DNA from: Picocystis sp. L7
Lineage: Eukaryota > Chlorophyta > Picocystophyceae > Picocystales > Picocystaceae
Direction of reading: 5' to 3'
DNA: 64,000 nt
Assembly: GCA_020975725.1 (NCBI GenBank)
Contig: QXJR01000028.1
Span: 186,001-250,000, forward strand
Within the stretch, counting starts at the first letter, position 1. Each line of letters starts with the position of its first letter. The notes below the pieces were generated by a model. The model saw nothing but the letters and a program-made list of their open reading frames with translations. It had not been told where the DNA came from and did not search any database. Shown here in pieces: positions 29,811 through 40,169 of the stretch. The translations under genes were made by a program, and so were the position numbers.

Positions 29811-31313
29811 ATGGGCATGGCCGACCGAACCGAGCGGAAGGGAGGCTCATGGACGAATCGATGGATCTGGAAGGCCATGGTGGGGATGTGTTGGACCGCA
29901 ACGGTGGTCCTGGGCGATCTGAAAGACGTCGAAACGCACCTCCAGAAACGCAAGGAAGCGTACCTCGAGCAACTGCAGGAACTGATCGCCATCCCGTCCG
30001 TGTCGGCGCTGGACAGCCATCGAGAGGACGTGAGAAGAGCCGCGAGTTACGTCCACGAAAAGATGGTGAAAGCTGGTGTAGAACACGTGGAGGTCATGGA
30101 GACCGGAGGACATCCCTGCGTGTACGGCGATTGGCTCCACGCACCTCCGGGGATGCCAACCGTGCTGCTCTACGCGCACTTCGACGTGCAGCCGGTGGAT
30201 CCGTTGCACCTCTGGAACGACCAGCCCTTCTCCGGACGGGTGGAAGGAGAGAACATATTTGGAAGGGGGGCCCAGGACGACAAAAGCGGGCTGCTCACCC
30301 TCATCCAGGCCTTCGAAGCGTGGATGAATGTGAACAAAGGGCTCCCAGTGAACGTCAAGTTCCTGCTGGAAGGACAGGAAGAGATCGGAAGTCCGAACAT
30401 GCCCGATTTCATCCAAAAACACAAGAAAAAACTTGCGGCCGACATGGCTTTCAGCGCGGATGGATCTCAGCCAGGAGCGGATGTGCCTGGTCTGTATATG
30501 GGCTTGCGTGGGGCTACAGCTGCACAGATAGATGTGCAGACGGCCGCTAGAGATGTCCACAGCGGCAGCTTTGGAGGGCTGGTGCAAAATCCAATACATG
30601 TGCTGGTGCAGTTACTGTCCACAATCTTTGATGCCCAGGGTAGGGTCAAGGTGGAAGGGTTTTACGATGACGTCTTGGACATCAGCAATGAAGTGCGACG
30701 AGATCTGATAAATATTGGGCATGATGCGCAAAAGGCATGTGCCGCAGTGGGAGCCATTGCTCCTTTTGGTGACGAAAACTATACGCCCTTGGAGCGTATC
30801 TACTTGCGTCCATCCTTCGACATTCTCGGTATTTGGGGAGGGTTCCAAGGGGAGGGAATCAAGACGATCATCCCTTCCAGTGCGCACGCAAAGATATCTT
30901 CCAGGATCGTTCCAAACCAGGACCCTGACAGAGTGTACAAGGCCTTGGAAAAGCACGTCCAAAACTTTGTTCCGGCAGCAGCCAACGTGTCCATTCACCA
31001 GCTGAGCTTCAAAGCTATACCTTATGCTGGAAGCAAGGAAACACCAGGCAACCTCGCTGCAAAGGAGATACTCCATGGGCTGTATGGAATAGAGCCCATC
31101 TATCCTCGTATGGGAGGAAGCATCCCCATCGTTGCGCTCTTCAAGCAACACCTCGGCATTGACACCACCACCCTGGCATTCGGTCTCGATAGCCAAGGTG
31201 TGCACGCTCCCAACGAGTACCAACCACTGGCGTACTACGAGATGAGCAGGCTAGCATACGTCCGTCTCTTTGCCAAGCTGGCGGAAATTGCAGCCAAGCA
31301 CACTGAACTTTGA
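29811..31313 (+). CDS. M20 metallopeptidase, cytosolic non-specific dipeptidase (CNDP2-like)
   Basis: A 500-aa di-zinc peptidase. Metal and catalytic motifs in order: YAHFDVQP (near 125), GRGAQDDKSG (near 160), the Glu pair in LEGQEEIGSPN (near 195), a dimerisation-domain segment with DVHSGSFGG, and the C-terminal GGSIP region with LDSQGVHAPNE. This is the CNDP/DUG1 subgroup, which cleaves dipeptides including Cys-Gly from glutathione turnover. Length matches CNDP2 (about 475 aa) plus a short N-terminal extension. The first ATG (29811) is used; an ATG at 29877 would remove a stretch ending in a hydrophobic WIWKAMVGM segment. It converges on the ZIP gene with a 63-bp gap. Confidence 0.88.
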   Translation: MGMADRTERKGGSWTNRWIWKAMVGMCWTATVVLGDLKDVETHLQKRKEAYLEQLQELIAIPSVSALDSHREDVRRAASYVHEKMVKAGVEHVEVMETGGHPCVYGDWLHAPPGMPTVLLYAHFDVQPVDPLHLWNDQPFSGRVEGENIFGRGAQDDKSGLLTLIQAFEAWMNVNKGLPVNVKFLLEGQEEIGSPNMPDFIQKHKKKLAADMAFSADGSQPGADVPGLYMGLRGATAAQIDVQTAARDVHSGSFGGLVQNPIHVLVQLLSTIFDAQGRVKVEGFYDDVLDISNEVRRDLINIGHDAQKACAAVGAIAPFGDENYTPLERIYLRPSFDILGIWGGFQGEGIKTIIPSSAHAKISSRIVPNQDPDRVYKALEKHVQNFVPAAANVSIHQLSFKAIPYAGSKETPGNLAAKEILHGLYGIEPIYPRMGGSIPIVALFKQHLGIDTTTLAFGLDSQGVHAPNEYQPLAYYEMSRLAYVRLFAKLAEIAAKHTEL

Positions 31314-31376
31314 GGGCAATGGTGTCCTTTGCCTCTGTTTTGCACATGGCAGCCAAGGCTTGCTCCGGAATGGAAT

Positions 31377-32300
31377 CTACGTGTTGTAAAGCAACGTTGT
31401 GAGCATCAATACCACTCCAGCAAATATACCAAAGAAGAGGTACGCATCTTGACGGCAACGCTTGCCTTCAGGCCACAGTTCTACTCCACACACGGCAAGC
31501 ATCACCCCACCTACGAACCCCATCATGTGCTGCAGGAACCGCGGGGTAATATTGCTCCCAATCAAAAGCAATGAGGCCAGTGCTCCAAGTGGTTCTGACA
31601 GCCCAGAAGCGGTTGCCAATGCTACTGCTTTCCACCGGCTTCCAGTTGCCGCAAAAACGGGTGCAGCTACGATGATACCTTCGGGTATGTTGTGCATGGC
31701 AATGGCAAAGGCCACTGTAGGTCCGATTTTTGTGAAGCTGCTGTAGGCCACGGCCAATCCTTCGGGTAGGTTGTGCAGAGTCATAGTAATGGCCATGAGC
31801 ACACCGAGTCGCACGAGATGTTCGGCGGAATGCCGGGCATTCTTGTCCCTCCCGTTCGCCACGAGGACTCTCCTTCCCATGAGATCCGTACTGGCCGACT
31901 TGCGCAACAACGCTCGTTCCTCTGGCGTGGGATCGGTAACTCGATCTCCCTCGACATGCTTTTCCTTCTCGTCCATCCACCGTATGTCTGGCACGAGTGG
32001 AGCAAGCAGCAGGTAGGTTGCGGCTCCAGAGGTGGTGACAGATGCGATCGTGACGAATCCGTTTTCCATTCCATTCCTCACCAACAATTCGACGAAGGAC
32101 AGGCACGCCATCACGCCGATTGCCACACCCAGGAGACAAGCGAGCGTGGCTTCAGTGGGAGACTTCAAAACCGCAAACACGGCTCCCAAAGACGACGCCA
32201 TGCCCGCCAGCAGCGAGAGCTCCAGCGAGCGCGCTTCCTCCGCCGTCCAAACCATCGTCCATGTGCAGGTGTCCGATCGTTCTCCCTTCTTATCGGACAT
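31377..32300 (-). CDS. ZIP-family metal transporter (ZTP29/ZupT-like)
   Basis: A 307-aa membrane protein with about eight hydrophobic segments. The two diagnostic metal-site motifs are HNLPEGLAVAY and HNIPEGIIVAAP on consecutive helices, as in the GufA/ZupT/ZTP29 subfamily. The loop between helices 3 and 4 is charged but lacks the His-rich cluster of many ZIPs. It should import Zn2+ or Fe2+ toward the cytosol, from outside or from an organelle (ZTP29 is in the ER). I chose the ATG at 32300 (MSDKKGERS); a second candidate follows 15 codons later. Confidence 0.85.
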   Translation of the reverse strand: MSDKKGERSDTCTWTMVWTAEEARSLELSLLAGMASSLGAVFAVLKSPTEATLACLLGVAIGVMACLSFVELLVRNGMENGFVTIASVTTSGAATYLLLAPLVPDIRWMDEKEKHVEGDRVTDPTPEERALLRKSASTDLMGRRVLVANGRDKNARHSAEHLVRLGVLMAITMTLHNLPEGLAVAYSSFTKIGPTVAFAIAMHNIPEGIIVAAPVFAATGSRWKAVALATASGLSEPLGALASLLLIGSNITPRFLQHMMGFVGGVMLAVCGVELWPEGKRCRQDAYLFFGIFAGVVLMLTTLLYNT

Positions 32301-33713
32301 CCGTCGGGTTCGATTGGGACCGTCCCGTCCAATCGAACCCGTTTCATTTTCCCAGTAAAAAAAGCCTGGTGCGGGTGGTTTTCTCCAAAGCCACGACTCG
32401 TCGAACGTTCGCAACGAGACGGTACGGTTCCGCACGAGATGTGGCAATCCATGGATCGTCCTCGTACAGCGCGAGAGTCACCGAGAGGAAAGGAAGGAAC
32501 AGATTGGCAAACGTTGCTCCCAGAAATCCCCTCAACATGGGCGGAGAAGTCTATCCGCTCGTCGACAATGGGCAAAGTATACTTCATGGATGTAGAAGAA
32601 CGCAAGCGGGTTCGAGTCGCAAAAGTTCCTATGCCGAGGCAAGAAGACGGAGAGTTAAATCTCTTCACTCCCGAATCTCCAAACAACACAACTATTAACT
32701 CAGCAATCGCATCCCTTGTTCCATCGTCAGTGGGACAGGAAGGAAGGACGAGGCATTCTTCATCGCATGGGTGGCGTGGGAAAGGGGCATGCTAGCAAGG
32801 CCAAACAATTTCATTGAAAAGACGGTACAAGATCGGCCCCAACTACGTCCCGATTCTACCCGTTCCTTAAACACTAAACAATCCTACATGACCGGTAATT
32901 GAATCTTGGTATGTGTTCTTAGGAATGTGCTTGTATTCACTTGTACCGAAAGGGCAAAAACAATTGAATCCATGCTTCAACAAGGATCCTCACAATGCCG
33001 AATTAGCACCATGCATCCTAAAGCATTCAAAACGATCATTCGAGGGTGCATCGACCCTTCTCACGCAACATTGTGTGTTGCGACTTTACTCCGACCGTGT
33101 ACGGTTCTTGGGGAAACTTCTCGGGCCCGTTTCCTCAAACACATAACGTCAACGATCTCAAACGACTGCGGGGGAAGAATTGTCGGCATTGCATGTGAAA
33201 GAAATGATCGGCTGATACTATGAAGGGGGTGTTGGGTTCAACGTCGGCCCAACCCGGGCATGTTGATGAGGAGATGTCATGGCTCACATGCGCGTGCACG
33301 GATTGTCGGGGTCTTTTTTCACGTCGAACGGCATGATCCAGCCGCATCTTTGATACCACAACCTTCCAATTTCCAAGACAAGGCGAGCACGCTCGCCTTT
33401 CCACGCACACCAAGATTGCTCGCCATATAGCAAAGGACCTTTCGTGGCCTTGGCATGAGCACGAGGCCTCAACAACCGGGTTGCGAAGAGAAGCATGGCG
33501 GGTGGGACGGTTCGCCAAGTCTTGTATGCGTGTGGGACCGCACGAGGCGTGCCGATGTTCGGTGGCGGATGGTCCCTGGGAGGAAGACGGGGACAGCGGG
33601 TGTGAGCCAAGAAGACGGTCTCAGGGACAATGAGGGAGGGAGTGAGGGAGGGAGAGGTTGAGAGAGATTGAGGGAGAGAGCCTTGGAGGGAGAGGGATTG
33701 AGAGGGAGAGCGC
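32301..33713. other. intergenic, divergent region of ZIP and complex I subunit genes
   Basis: 1.4 kb with no recognised gene. The last 100 bp before the NDUFB2-like ATG (about 33610-33712) form a GGGAGAG purine tract like that in front of SND3. Confidence 0.4.
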
Positions 33714-34250
33714 ATGTCGAGCATGGCCGCACGTGGCGTCCTCCGCGCCGCTTGGCGCCTCGCCTCAGGACAAGCGAGGTCGGCCTTCCCTGCTGGAGCT
33801 GCCACTGGTAGAAGTCAAGAAGGCACACGTAGCTTGTCGGAGGGTAGCAAGCGGGGGTTCGCCGCAGGTACGTGGTGGTTCGTTCGCGCACGGCGAGGTC
33901 GGTTGGACGTGCTTTGTGGCTGACCACGTGCGTCGATTTGGCTCGTGGATCGCAGGAGCGCATGGGAAAAGCATCACGTACGAAGGATTGACCCTCCACG
34001 AGCCTTCCAAGGCCCACAAGTTCGTGGCTTACGCCATGTCTTCCGTCATGTGGTGCGTGTCCCGTCCGGGTTGGAACCAAACGCGCGTCCGAGGACGCAC
34101 GTCGAGTGCATCGCTGACCGAGCAGCGCACCTGAAACGCAGGTTCTGGATCTTCTATCGCTTCTACAAGGACGGGGACGCGCTGCTGTACGGACATGCCG
34201 TCCATTTCGAACACGAGGACGACGAAGAGGTGGAAGAGGGACACCACTGA
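33714..34250 (+). CDS. mitochondrial complex I subunit, NDUFB2/B8-like (two introns)
   Basis: Exons 33714-33867, 33956-34052 and 34142-34250 give 119 aa. Introns are 88 bp (donor GTACGT) and 89 bp (donor GTGCGT), both with CGCAG acceptors, and frames agree at both joints. The N-terminal 45 residues are Arg/Ala/Ser-rich, a mitochondrial presequence. The mature part reads AHGKSITYEGLTLHEP, HKFVAYAMSSVMWFWIFYRFYKDGDALLYG and an acidic, His-ending tail. A short protein with H-x-G-x-x-x-Y-x-G-x-x-x-H, one membrane helix, then W-x-F-Y-R-x-K-x-D-G matches the plant/animal NDUFB2 (AGGG) subunit. The assignment relies on this short pattern. Confidence 0.7.
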
Positions 34251-34408
34251 GCAGGCGTCCTTGGACGCACACCCTGTCGCATCGCCACACGAAGCGACAT
34301 GCCTTCCCCACCATCACGAACGAAAGCATGCATCGAGGCGGAACGTCGACGTCGAAGGAAGTCGCGGCAGGAACGGAACGTGCGTGTCGAAGGACGTGTG
34401 GGTGAGAT

Positions 34409-34893
34409 TTATGAAGATGCGCCAGCAAGGGCTGCTGCCAGCGCCGGCGTGTGCGTCAGAAGCTCGCGCAGCTGTTGGTCCAGCTCTCCGGCTTTCTTCT
34501 CGCAATAGTGGATGTTCTTCTTGAGGGTATCCACGTCTTCTTGACATCCCGCTTGGGCCTCGTCGATCTCCTGCATCAACACTGGCTTGGGCGCCATCAC
34601 GAACGAACGGCCGAGCGCACGGTACAGCGTCACGTCGTCTGGCAATCCTTCCAGCTCCGTCTTCGTGAGCTTGGCCCTCTGCCGCTCGCCGTCCTTGATG
34701 CGCACTTGTTGCTTGAGCTGTTCGACCGCGGAACGAAGGCGTCGGCGAACCTGGTCAGCTTGAAGCGACGTCGGACGCGCGTCGCGAGCGTCGCGTTCCT
34801 TCCACGCACCTGTCCCAATTTGTTGGAAACGTCCACGAAGCCGGACTGGAGCTCTTCGAACTCCTTGCGCTTGTCCTCATCGATGCCTTCCAT
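34409..34893 (-). CDS. PFDN1: prefoldin subunit 1 (one intron)
   Basis: A beta-type prefoldin subunit, part of the hexamer that hands actin and tubulin to CCT. Exons 34810-34893 and 34409-34717 give 130 aa. The intron is 92 bp, donor GTGCGT. An in-frame upstream acceptor would give a 59-bp intron and 11 extra residues, but the 92-bp choice restores the coiled-coil spacing of human PFDN1 exactly. The product has helix 1 (DEDKRKEFEELQ...), the beta hairpin region (TLYRALGRSFVMAP) and helix 2 (CQEDVDTLKKNIHYCEKKAGEL). It converges on the NDUFB2-like gene. Confidence 0.85.
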
Positions 34894-35384
34894 CGCCGCA
34901 AGCCGACGAAAGTCAACGATGCCGACCGTCGAGGGACGCGCGTCAAGACCCAGGCGCGTGCTCGTGCCCACCAAAGAGACCGCAAGGGAACCTGCAGATA
35001 GAAGTGCAGCGTTCGCAAAGGCCGCGACCTGCCGTAGATCGCGACGCGAGCGCGCGGATGGAGAGAGATGGAGGTGTCGGTCCGCTTGGAAAGGGAGGAA
35101 TGGGACCTGGAGACAACACCCCCACGAAGTCGAATGGAACCGAACTTGTGGACACAAGAGACAGCCAACATCCGAACGAAACCGCCCCGACACAAGCGGG
35201 AGAATGTGATGGACCGAAGCAGGGTACGGGAGAAGGTGAAATGCACGTGCTTACTTGTAGAAATGGATCAAAACTTGCGGGGAGACAGCAGGCCCACAAA
35301 CCATTGCATAGAGATGGCAAGAGAGAAAGCATCAGGACAGGTCCAAGTGTAAAGACACAGCGTCAGCAGAATCGTATTCTTCCG
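34894..35384. other. intergenic: prefoldin promoter and OSCA 3' flank
   Basis: About 490 bp; no gene recognised. Confidence 0.4.
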
Positions 35385-38057
35385 TCATTGCCCGTCGATT
35401 GCATCGGAGTTTGACTCCTTGCTCTGTCCCTCCTCGTCGCCAGGTTGCAGCACCTCCTTGAAGGTTTCCTGCCTGTACCCCGGCAGGCGTCGCTGGTATT
35501 GTGCTGGCAGCTCATAGTCCAGGGCGGTAATCTTATCACTCATGTCTGGGGGGTAGTAAGATGCAATGGAGCCAGCGGTGTACCTTTGCTCAGTCTCTTT
35601 GTCCAGCATAGAAAGCTGATATAATGATAGGGTACTGTAAGGATCCGCAAACATGGCCTTGGTGTAAAAGTATCCAATAATGCTGAAGATGGGCAAGAAG
35701 ATGGACACAACGAACAAACCGACCGCCGCGTACCAACAGTATCCTATCCACAAAAGTTGACTAACCAACATACCCACGAAGAGGCACTTGTGGATGATAG
35801 GCCACAACATCCCATTCGTGTCGACCGGGTTATAGTACACAAAAGAAAACTGATTTCTCCACAGCACTGTGCATGTCAAGCAGTACCAGAGTCCAAATGG
35901 TGCAAACATGGGGTTCATGACACAGAACACGACCCCAAGGAGCACAATGATCAAGCTTTCACCATGCCATTTCACATAGAACGAGATCCTCACCCTCCAC
36001 GCCCTCAACCTGCCGCTCTCATTCATGGCAATGTTGCGGTAGACCGCGTAGAAAATAAGCCAAACCCATCTACAGAGTTCCAGGCACATTCCAATCATCG
36101 AACGTCCAATGACCCACAGGAGGAGAACCATAGCCGAACCAGGTGTAGCGAGCGCAGCAGATTGCAGGATATCTTCCACAGAAATATTGCTGAACACATC
36201 TGAAAATGTTGAATTGAACACCGATCTTGAAAGTATGGTGGAGAGAAAGATGGACACAAAAAGAACCCAGAACATCTTGTAGACTGCTCCTCGCATCACT
36301 TCAGCATGACTGACAGCTCCCTGCCATACGGACATAAATTGGACTAGAAGAGCGGTCCCGTTTAACAACCCTGTAATGCATGCTCCTGGCACCAGCGCCT
36401 CAAAGACAGTCTGCACAAAACTGCTGTCTGTCAGAAAGGAAAGCCAGCTCCAGGCATCCTTGGAAACGACCTCATCCAAGTTCGCCAAACTCGTGGCCAT
36501 GGCTGTGAGAATAACGTAAAGCACAACGATGCCCACTGCGGCAAAGAAAAAAACCACCTTACGTAACACTCGATCCTGCCATGTGAGGGTGACGTTCTGC
36601 CACATGATTTCGTCCTCATCCGGGGCTTGTTGAACAAGCCAGTGAAGACTATCATGGTAATGGCGTGTTTGGCTAGCCTGCAGAGCGATCCGCTGGGTGT
36701 TAAAGGCTGCGAATGAAGTAATAGACTTTGTCCTGCGTGCTTCTGCTCGTTCTTCCTCCAAAAGTCGGTGCAGCTGGACGGCTGCCATTGTCCGTTCGCC
36801 CACTTCTTCTTCTATTTTAGCCCTCTTGTCCTCATCCAAGTGAATGGTCTTTCCAGTCCATCTCTTGTAGTATCCCTTCTTCAGTACATCTTTCCTGTAC
36901 TCAATACCCCGGATGAGCTTATCCCTCTTACGCTTCAACTCAATCACCTTGCGCGTGTCCGGTACAATAACGCACTCCGCAAAATCTTTGTGATACACTT
37001 CTTCCAAAAACGCTGAGACTTCTTCCTCAGTGATCCCTTTCTCAACCTTCCGAAAGCGACTTTGGATGTCTGCTTCTACTTGCCTTGCCAGCTTCTTGGT
37101 TGCCTTGAAGAATTTGTCCTTATTTACTCTTTCTTTCATGTTATGCAAAGGTATTTTCTGATCTGACAAGATATCTGTGATCAGCACTGTGTAGTCAATA
37201 GATCCAGTCTGCCTCAGAGCCATGAAGTCCATCCTATACATCAGCAAGTCCCTGTATGTGCTGTGCAGCAGGAAGTGAAAGTAGGCAGACAAGAGGTAGA
37301 ACGCAATCATATGCACCCACATAAGGGAAGGGTAGACATTCACAATGGCACTCACCGAGAATTTCTGAGCCCAGATGGTAGGGTCAGAGCTTTCAACGCC
37401 TTGAGTGTAAGTGATGGGAACAAGAAGTCCCCATCCAATGATGGTGGACACCAGGCAGAAGTTCCAACCGATCTGTAGCAGCCTAAGGTACACAAGCGCA
37501 TCAAGGCCACCCGTGGCGGCCACCTCGTCCTCATTCCTCTTGACGAGATCTGCAACCCAGAACATTTTGCTCGGAGGTTCAGGAAATTCACGGTTTTTGA
37601 GCTTTCTGCCCATGCTTTTCAATACCAAAAGTGGCACGTACACCTTTTTGAATATCTCCCACCCTCTTGCCCACTGCCACAGTACAAGGAAGACCGCCAA
37701 GACGCCCAGGTTGATGCCGAGAGAAGTCAGAAACGCGTTTTTGGACGGATATTGCGACGTGAGGTCGGTGGTATCTCTGCATTCCACTTCAAAGACCGGT
37801 GCATCTGGCTGCACGAACCACACCGACCGTGCCACCACGAAGTTGTCTTCCACATTGGCCGACACGGCGATTTCCAGCTTCACATCACCATACGGGGTTG
37901 AAATAGAATTCAGAACGTCGTTCGGTCGCGGACAGTACGTTTGCGCTCGGCACACATCCCAGATTCCGACGGTCACGAGCATCCACGCCAGCCAGGTCCA
38001 CGTGCACCGGGTTCCCTTTCCATTCCTGCGCGCATTCCGTCTCCCGGCGCTTCCCAT
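35385..38057 (-). CDS. OSCA/CSC1-type hyperosmolality-gated cation channel
   Basis: An 890-aa polytopic membrane protein. A signal-like helix (about 20-38) and an extracellular segment precede the first channel helix (about 110-130). Two more helices follow, then a long cytosolic domain (about 270-510) rich in charged helices, then the conserved 7-TM core (RSN1_7TM-like), starting at VVFFFAAVGIVVLYVILTA and including helices around NISVEDILQSAALATPGSAM and the late MNPMFAPFGLWYCL...FVYYNPVDTNG segment, a strong family marker. OSCA/TMEM63 proteins are mechanosensitive, calcium-permeable channels. The C-terminal tail is acidic. Length is a little above the family's usual 750-800 aa. Confidence 0.88.
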   Translation of the reverse strand: MGSAGRRNARRNGKGTRCTWTWLAWMLVTVGIWDVCRAQTYCPRPNDVLNSISTPYGDVKLEIAVSANVEDNFVVARSVWFVQPDAPVFEVECRDTTDLTSQYPSKNAFLTSLGINLGVLAVFLVLWQWARGWEIFKKVYVPLLVLKSMGRKLKNREFPEPPSKMFWVADLVKRNEDEVAATGGLDALVYLRLLQIGWNFCLVSTIIGWGLLVPITYTQGVESSDPTIWAQKFSVSAIVNVYPSLMWVHMIAFYLLSAYFHFLLHSTYRDLLMYRMDFMALRQTGSIDYTVLITDILSDQKIPLHNMKERVNKDKFFKATKKLARQVEADIQSRFRKVEKGITEEEVSAFLEEVYHKDFAECVIVPDTRKVIELKRKRDKLIRGIEYRKDVLKKGYYKRWTGKTIHLDEDKRAKIEEEVGERTMAAVQLHRLLEEERAEARRTKSITSFAAFNTQRIALQASQTRHYHDSLHWLVQQAPDEDEIMWQNVTLTWQDRVLRKVVFFFAAVGIVVLYVILTAMATSLANLDEVVSKDAWSWLSFLTDSSFVQTVFEALVPGACITGLLNGTALLVQFMSVWQGAVSHAEVMRGAVYKMFWVLFVSIFLSTILSRSVFNSTFSDVFSNISVEDILQSAALATPGSAMVLLLWVIGRSMIGMCLELCRWVWLIFYAVYRNIAMNESGRLRAWRVRISFYVKWHGESLIIVLLGVVFCVMNPMFAPFGLWYCLTCTVLWRNQFSFVYYNPVDTNGMLWPIIHKCLFVGMLVSQLLWIGYCWYAAVGLFVVSIFLPIFSIIGYFYTKAMFADPYSTLSLYQLSMLDKETEQRYTAGSIASYYPPDMSDKITALDYELPAQYQRRLPGYRQETFKEVLQPGDEEGQSKESNSDAIDGQ

Positions 38058-39288
38058 TCCCTCTTCGGACCCTGATTCTCCTCCTTCGATCTTCCAGGAG
38101 GGTCCCAGTCGCGGTCACGTCGCGCCTGAGAGCCGAGCACGAGCGCGACGTGCGACGAATCGCGCGAAGAAATGGCCATTCGAATGCCAACGTCTCCCAG
38201 AAACCGAGTCCTAGAGAATATTCTCTACCGGATCCTTGGGGGAAGGATCGGTCCTTGGACACATGGGTGCTTTCCTCCCCAAGGGCAAGGGCCATGGGTC
38301 GGCCTGGGATGTATACCAGGAGATCGGGTGCTTGAAAGGGGGGATCGTGCCCTTCGGAAAAGGGAACAGTACCGGATGGAAAGGAGAACAAGTGCCCGAG
38401 GACGAAGTGGTCTACCACGTGGAACTGGAGAAGCTTGTGCTTATGGTGGATCGATCCTTCCCCGAAACGTCCATGGAGAAGCCTGATCGACCGGGATGGG
38501 ATCGATGATCACAGAGGTTAGACGTTGATGCGTGCCACGGAACCGGGCCAAGAAATCGTTCGCACCAAGGGCCCATGTGCTAGTAAAATGGCAGCCAATG
38601 GGCATCGATCCAACAACGCAGCTTTGCACCAGCTCTCGCATGCACTATGGATCCGAACAGTGTGCTTCCGAGAGGTACAAGCCTTACATAGGCCGATGCA
38701 ACATGCAGATAACGTGCTTCTCGACACCGCTTCAAACGCGGTGCAAGTACATGCCCACCAGCGATTGCCACCTCCTACCTCCCAAAGAGTACAAAGAAAA
38801 ATCCAAGGAGATGGAAAACTTTGCAAGATGTTCCCGTTCCAATGCTTTGTCAGGTCACAGCACACAAATGCATGTGCCGGACACCCCCCCCGCACAAACC
38901 CTTACCTCTTGCAAGGAGAAGCAGCGAACGGATGCACATAGAGATGCCGTTCGGAGCTTCTGCCACAAGATCCAAAAGGGTGCTCGAACGGATTGAGCCG
39001 GTTGCTTACAGGCCAGTGAGCTCTCCATTGCTTCTACTTGACTGTGGCAACTCCTAAACGCCTGCAGAGCCAGGTAGCTTGCAGGATACCGGTGCGGACA
39101 CGGAGAACACAGTGTCATCGTCCCCATGCAAAAGCTTCTACGTGGCGGTGCTGTGCTTCGGACGAGTATTTGCTATGACTACCATCACAGCACACAAGAT
39201 TCTTATTCGATCGGATTTCCCTCCAGTCTGATGTGTTCTTGGCCCAGCGTTTTCATCCGCGAAAGACTCCACTCACGCTTGCACAAGT
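38058..39288. other. intergenic, no recognised gene
   Basis: 1.2 kb between two minus-strand genes, holding the OSCA promoter. A plus-strand frame of about 154 codons (38532-38996) is open, but I recognise nothing in it. Confidence 0.35.
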
Positions 39289-39939
39289 TCACCCTTGTGA
39301 CATCTGCTCGCCGATTTGTCCCTCCACCAACGCGATGTTTTCAAGCATTGCCGCAAACTGCCGCTTGAAGAAATCTAGGCTGGCCTGGAGGTATTGTTCT
39401 TCCTCTTCTAGGCGGACCGTATCTCGTTGAAGATGCTGGATCTCTTTCACAGATGCCGAGACCTCGGGTAGATTCGCGCATGCTTTGTAGAGACCTTCGT
39501 ACTCGTCAAGTTCCTTTTGCTGTGTCTGGACTACAGATATCTCTTGGACGAGGTTCGAAATTTCTTCTCGGGTGGTTTGGCTTTCTTTTCGCAGGTGCTC
39601 TTCCCTCTCCACGAGTAGCCGTCGTTCGTGTTGGCTCGCATCCAGGACCATCCCGAGCTGTTTGACTTGGGATCGAAAGCTCCTGATCTCTTCCACCATT
39701 TGCTTTCGCGCATCCTGGATTTTGTCGTTGTCTTTTGCGTCCGCTTCTTCCAGGAGTCGGAAGTACTTGGCTGCGAGCTTGGCCATGGCTTGTTCGCGTC
39801 CCACCGCCGCGTTTTGCAGCAGGATCCTCTCCGCCATGACTTTTTCGTACTCGTACGCTTCCATGGTTCGCGTTCCACTCCCTTTCGTCCTCGAGGGCGC
39901 GTTCTGCGCCTTGGCTTGAGCCTGCGACGCCATTCCCAT
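39289..39939 (-). CDS. THOC7: THO complex subunit 7
   Basis: A 216-aa, almost wholly coiled-coil protein. The N-terminal third has the THOC7-like basic/helical start (KVMAERILLQNAA, MAKLAAKYFRLLEE), and the C-terminal part has the family pattern Q-x-E-L-D-E-Y-E-x-L, LPEVSASVKEI, a Leu/Glu heptad region, then DFFKRQFAAMLENI before a final short helix; this parallels R-K-K-Q-F-x-x-L-L in plant and animal THOC7. THO couples transcription to mRNA export. The first ATG (39939) is used. A TATA-like box and a GTTAAC element lie 33-55 bp upstream. Other coiled-coil families are possible, but the length and order fit THOC7. Confidence 0.7.
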   Translation of the reverse strand: MGMASQAQAKAQNAPSRTKGSGTRTMEAYEYEKVMAERILLQNAAVGREQAMAKLAAKYFRLLEEADAKDNDKIQDARKQMVEEIRSFRSQVKQLGMVLDASQHERRLLVEREEHLRKESQTTREEISNLVQEISVVQTQQKELDEYEGLYKACANLPEVSASVKEIQHLQRDTVRLEEEEQYLQASLDFFKRQFAAMLENIALVEGQIGEQMSQG

Positions 39940-39971
39940 CCGCACGCGACACCGTCGGTGTCGGTCCCGAA

Positions 39972-39990
39972 GTTAACCGACGTGTTTACA
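39972..39990 (-). promoter_or_regulatory. GTTAAC element with TATA-like box upstream of THOC7
   Basis: CCGAAGTTAACCGA is shared base for base with the sequence upstream of the MST-like kinase gene (48051-48064); in both a TTTA-rich box lies next to it on the side away from the start codon. Confidence 0.4.
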
Positions 39991-40169
39991 ACCTGGGGGG
40001 GACATTCGAGGATCGGATTCGTTGGGGACGAGGACGAGTCCAAGTTGGCGTGGTGCAACTTGCTGCCACACAAGCACGGCGTCGAGCATGGACCAGGCGT
40101 CGTAGGAGACGCGACCGAGGCGTTCGCTGGAGTGGGAGACGCGTCGGAGGTGGATCCAGGAGGAGTGGC

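Noticed and set aside
33200-33530. Minus-strand open frame with LLYGEQSW, compared with RuvC-II
   Set aside because: No following DEF or NRD motif; resemblance too short.
34718-34809. 59-bp version of the prefoldin intron
   Set aside because: Its acceptor would add 11 residues and break the coiled-coil spacing; the 92-bp version matches human PFDN1 length and the other introns here.
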